DNA from: Xenoacremonium recifei
Lineage: Eukaryota; Ascomycota; Sordariomycetes; Hypocreales; Nectriaceae
Direction of reading: 5' to 3'
NCBI GenBank assembly: GCA_012184525.1
Contig: WOFQ01000124.1
Span: 1 to 20,000 of the forward strand
DNA: 20,000 nucleotides
Shown one piece after another: positions 17,156-20,000 of this stretch. The position numbers and the translations under genes are program-made. Within the stretch, counting starts at the first letter, position 1, and every line of letters begins with the position of its first letter. Under the pieces are notes generated by a model that was not told the DNA's origin, did not search any database, and saw only the letters and a list, made by a program, of their open reading frames with translations.

Positions 17156-17630
17156 ACTAGATACAGTTGTATTTTATTGGAATTGGGAGAATAACCCAAA
17201 TTACTTTGACTTTACTTTTTTAATTTCTGAAGTAACTCTCATCAACTAGTACTATTCGGAAGTGAACCCTTAGGAATAATTCATTGAATTGCTTAGATCG
17301 AAATTGATTAGATCTAAAAGTATACCATCTTCTTCATATGATCCCTATAGATATCTACATATATGGATTCAGTGATAGATACATTGACTTTAGATTTCTT
17401 TCAGGAACCCCCCTGTTCCCAATCTATTTTCAAATAGCTGTAATTCATTTACACATATATCATCATGTTTACGCATGCATAAAAAACCTTTTATTTATGT
17501 ATCCTTTATGCTCGGAGGAAACCTCATGTTATACAATATTCTACTAAATAGATATCCGTGTTATGATCCAAGTCTAAGCCTTGAAAAAAATATAATAAAT
17601 AGATAGGACCCATTCGATCTAAAAAGGGAT
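17156..17630. other. ycf4–psaI spacer
   Basis: A 475-bp spacer without a recognisable gene. The plus-strand open frame in it (17338–17547) has no family resemblance and opposes the local transcription unit. Confidence 0.6.
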
Positions 17631-17744
17631 CTAAAAAATCTTGTTTCTTTGAACATGAAGAGATAAAGAAGCCATTGCAATTGCCGGAACAACTAGGCCT
17701 ACCAAAGGCACAAAAATAGAGGGTACGTTGTTGAAAGTTGTCAT
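17631..17744 (-). CDS. psaI: psaI, photosystem I subunit VIII
   Basis: A 37-residue single-helix protein that helps hold PsaL and trimer-interface contacts in photosystem I. It reads MTTFNNVPSIFVPLVGLVVP onward to QRNKIF. The residues after the helix are ASLSLHV: Ser28 is TCT where I recall Phe (TTT) in many angiosperms, so C17662 is a possible editing site. It lies 189 bp downstream of accD on the same strand. Confidence 0.95.
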   Translation of the reverse strand: MTTFNNVPSIFVPLVGLVVPAIAMASLSLHVQRNKIF

Positions 17745-17933
17745 AGAATGAATACCTCGATTTAATATTTGTACCTGTTATAAAGATATCTTATAATCAT
17801 TATAATTAGGATTTCCTTTTATTTGCCTTCTTGCTTTATTTTGCGGAAGAAAAAATGAACTCTTTGATCTTGTTTATAGAGGTTTCCTGGTTAGTAATCA
17901 GGAATAGCGATGAAAAAGAAAAAAGTCTACTTT

Positions 17934-19430
17934 CTACTTGATTGAATTTTGATTCAAAGGAAAGAAAGCATGGAACTCAAATAACTCACTCAGAACGCCC
18001 TTTAAAAGATTACGTGGTATGATTGGATCAAATAAGCCCTTATGGAATAAATATTCAGCCGCTTGTGAACCTTCAGGGACTGTCTTATTCAATGTTTGCT
18101 CAATTACTCTTTTACCTGCAAATGCAATGTAGGCATTTGGTTCGGCAATAATGATATCTCCCAACATCCCAAAACTTGCTGTCACTCCGCCAGTAGTAGG
18201 AGATGTAAGGATTGATACATAAAATAACTTTTTATTTGATTGATAATCAAATAAAGCGGAAGATATTTTAGCCATTTGCATCAAGCTCAAACTTCCTTCT
18301 TGCATGCGTGCTCCTCCAGAAGCACACACTAGAATAAGAGGTAAAAATTGATTGGTAGCATACTCGATCAAACGGGTAATTTTCTCTCCTACCACAGATC
18401 CCATACTCCCTCCCATAAACATAAAATCCATAACTCCAATTGCTACGGGAATACCATTTAGTTGACCTGTACCTGTTTGAACAGCCTCGGTTAATCCTGT
18501 CTTTCTTTGATAAGAGTCAATACGATCTTTATAAGGTTCCTCCTCTGAATGAAATTCAATGGGATCTACAGAGACCATGTCTTCATCCATAGGATTCCAA
18601 GTGCCTGGATCAATCGAAAGTTCAATTCTATCTGAACTACTCATTTTCAAATGAGATCCACATTGTTCACAAATATTCATTTTTGACTTAAAAAATTTCT
18701 TATAATTTAATCCATAACAATTTTCGCACTGAACCCAGAGATGCCTGTATTTTTGAGTTACATCGAGATCATTAGAACTTTCTCTTAGAGTGAAATCAAT
18801 ATCATTCGTGATAGGTCTTAGACTAGAACTCTCGTTTTCACTATTATTTTCGTCGTACCTACAAATGGAATTATAAATGTAACTTTCACTGTAATTGTCA
18901 CCAACACGTAAAATATAACTATCACTACCGATTGGAGAACGAAAACGAAGATAAGTGTCAATGCAACTATTAATGTGATTATTCCAACTATGTTTAGTAT
19001 TATATACAAAAGTATCGTAGCGGGGATCTTCACTATCGGATCCATTATTCAGATAACTCGAAATTCGATAACTATAAAAAGAACTTTCCAGTTCACTTAG
19101 AAACGAATGCTCATTGTCAATCTCAAAAATTCGATTTTCAATATCAAAATAGATGGAATAACTGTCCCTATTACTAGCCCTAACTAAAAAAGTTTCATCA
19201 GAGCTGAAATTACGAAAGCCCCCGCCGCCTGCTAAATGATCAAGATTACTGTAACTAGAACTGTCAGTATCACTCCAAGGATGCATTTTTTTATCCTTAT
19301 CATTCAGAATAGGATCTTCACGTACACTAACATTTTCAATAGGACCAAGACTATCCATTGATTTACTTAAACCGCATCGGTATTCTACCTTCCTCCTAGA
19401 TAACATCGAATTGAACCACCTTTTTTCCAT
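17934..19430 (-). CDS. accD: accD, beta subunit of plastid acetyl-CoA carboxylase
   Basis: AccD is the carboxyltransferase beta subunit of the multi-subunit acetyl-CoA carboxylase that makes malonyl-CoA for fatty acid synthesis in the stroma. The product has 498 residues, within the eudicot range. It begins MEKRWFNSMLSRRKVEYRCG. The N-terminal half (to about 225) is the variable acidic, Ser/Tyr-rich plant extension. A four-cysteine zinc finger follows (C235, C238, C254, C257). The carboxyltransferase domain includes GVMDFMFMGGSMGSVVGEKI and VCASGGARMQEG, then TSPTTGGVTASFGMLGDI. Ser272 (TCG, in IELSIDPGTW) is a probable editing codon for Leu. Residues 66–70 (AGGGG) form a Gly run unlike the usual sequence. 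It lies between rbcL and psaI. The frame is intact. Confidence 0.96.
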   Translation of the reverse strand: MEKRWFNSMLSRRKVEYRCGLSKSMDSLGPIENVSVREDPILNDKDKKMHPWSDTDSSSYSNLDHLAGGGGFRNFSSDETFLVRASNRDSYSIYFDIENRIFEIDNEHSFLSELESSFYSYRISSYLNNGSDSEDPRYDTFVYNTKHSWNNHINSCIDTYLRFRSPIGSDSYILRVGDNYSESYIYNSICRYDENNSENESSSLRPITNDIDFTLRESSNDLDVTQKYRHLWVQCENCYGLNYKKFFKSKMNICEQCGSHLKMSSSDRIELSIDPGTWNPMDEDMVSVDPIEFHSEEEPYKDRIDSYQRKTGLTEAVQTGTGQLNGIPVAIGVMDFMFMGGSMGSVVGEKITRLIEYATNQFLPLILVCASGGARMQEGSLSLMQMAKISSALFDYQSNKKLFYVSILTSPTTGGVTASFGMLGDIIIAEPNAYIAFAGKRVIEQTLNKTVPEGSQAAEYLFHKGLFDPIIPRNLLKGVLSELFEFHAFFPLNQNSIK

Positions 19431-19578
19431 AGAACTTTCTTGCCCTTATTTACATGAAAATACAACAGAATAGACGAATAGTCATTCGATGAAAAACTCA
19501 CTGACAAATTGCATTTCCTCTCAAAATAAGCATATAGACCCAATCACTAGTCTTATTAACTACTAATAATAAAAAGTA

Positions 19579-19621
19579 GTTCTTACAAACAAAGGAGGAA
19601 TTCTCCTTTGTTTGTAAGAAC
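19579..19621. repeat. 19-bp perfect-stem hairpin in the accD–rbcL spacer
   Basis: Arms 19579–19597 and 19603–19621 are exact complements around a 5-nt loop (GAATT). The arms include CAAACAAAGGAG. It lies between the rbcL 3' stem-loop and the accD start, about 150 bp from accD. It could mark an RNA processing end or be the relic of a small inversion or duplication. Confidence 0.8.
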
Positions 19622-19953
19622 CGGAAGTATCACGCACTATCTATGACTATGATGGAACCCCTTTTCCATTTTTTTAACATAATTCTAATTAAAAAAAAAT
19701 GGAATATAAAGAAAAGTTCCCCATGTTATGTCAAATTCGCACTGAAAAAAAAAGAAAGATTTGTTCTCTCCTATGAAGAAGAAGAACTTTTTTCAGAAAA
19801 TCTCATATACTAATAGGTTTCCATTTTAATACGGAATAAAAAGGACAATATACAGGATGGGTAGAAGAAGTTATAATACTCAGCTCGATTCATGATCTGA
19901 AACTACGGGATAGAAAAGAATCCACCAATCCTAAGGATCCATAGGATCTTTGT

Positions 19954-19994
19954 ATTCGGCTCAATCCTTTTAGTAAAAAAAGATTGGGCCGAGT
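19954..19994 (-). terminator. rbcL 3' stem-loop
   Basis: On the minus strand, CTCGGCCCAATC and GATTGAGCCGA form a stem of 11–13 bp (wobble pairs included) around a 15-nt T/A-rich loop. This matches, from memory, the conserved stem-loop just after the rbcL stop in other plants, where it sets the mRNA 3' end. It implies that rbcL ends shortly beyond the right edge. Confidence 0.85.
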
Positions 19995-20000
19995 TTAATT

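Larger units (their letters stand above)
19431..20000. other. accD–rbcL spacer
   Basis: A 570-bp spacer carrying the accD promoter and leader (minus strand) next to the gene and the rbcL 3' region at the right edge. It holds a 19-bp-stem hairpin (19579–19621) and the rbcL stem-loop (19954–19994). No tRNA or second gene. rbcL coding sequence does not reach into the window. Confidence 0.75.

Noticed and set aside
18818..19045. A hydrophobic 75-codon minus-strand frame within accD
   Set aside because: It is another frame of the accD coding sequence; its hydrophobicity comes from the T-rich reading of that region.

Overview
This window is a stretch of plastid (chloroplast) genome from the large single-copy region of a photosynthetic flowering plant. 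The gene set and order are the standard angiosperm run, written in reverse of the usual map orientation: petD–petB–psbH–psbN–psbT–psbB | clpP–5'rps12–rpl20 | rps18–rpl33–psaJ | trnP–trnW | petG–petL | psbE–F–L–J | petA–cemA–ycf4–psaI–accD | (rbcL just off the right edge). No gene is missing or rearranged. Protein sequences look eudicot, probably rosid; that placement is inference from remembered sequences. I see no mobile element, CRISPR array or bacterial-type system.

Region by region. 1–4587 is the psbB operon on the minus strand (psbB, psbT, psbH, petB, petD), with psbN on the plus strand between psbT and psbH. petB and petD have the tiny first exons (6 and 8 nt) that gene finders miss; only petD exon 1 and part of its intron are inside the window. 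5019–8499 is plus strand: clpP with three exons and two group II introns, the trans-spliced 5' exon of rps12, and rpl20. 8738–10164 is minus strand: rps18, rpl33, psaJ. 10550–10866 holds trnP(UGG) and trnW(CCA), plus strand. 10991–11366 is petG and petL, minus strand. 12482–13262 is the psbE-F-L-J operon, plus strand. 14170–19430 is the accD–psaI–ycf4–cemA–petA cluster, minus strand. 19431–20000 is the accD–rbcL spacer and contains the rbcL 3' stem-loop.

Functionally the genes supply parts of photosystem II (psbB, H, T, E, F, L, J; psbN as an assembly factor), photosystem I (psaI, psaJ; ycf4 for assembly), the cytochrome b6f complex (petA, B, D, G, L), ribosomes (rps12, rps18, rpl20, rpl33), the Clp protease (clpP), the plastid acetyl-CoA carboxylase (accD), an envelope protein (cemA) and two tRNAs.

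The points most worth a second look are a clpP whose protein is unusually divergent while keeping its catalytic triad, with altered domain V helices in both of its introns; a psbL that starts with ACG and needs RNA editing; other predicted C-to-U editing codons in clpP, petL and accD; a perfect 12-bp duplication in the petA transit/signal peptide; a glycine- and GC-rich patch in accD; and several strong hairpins, notably a 44-bp perfect palindrome between psbN and psbT and a 19-bp-stem hairpin in the rbcL–accD spacer.
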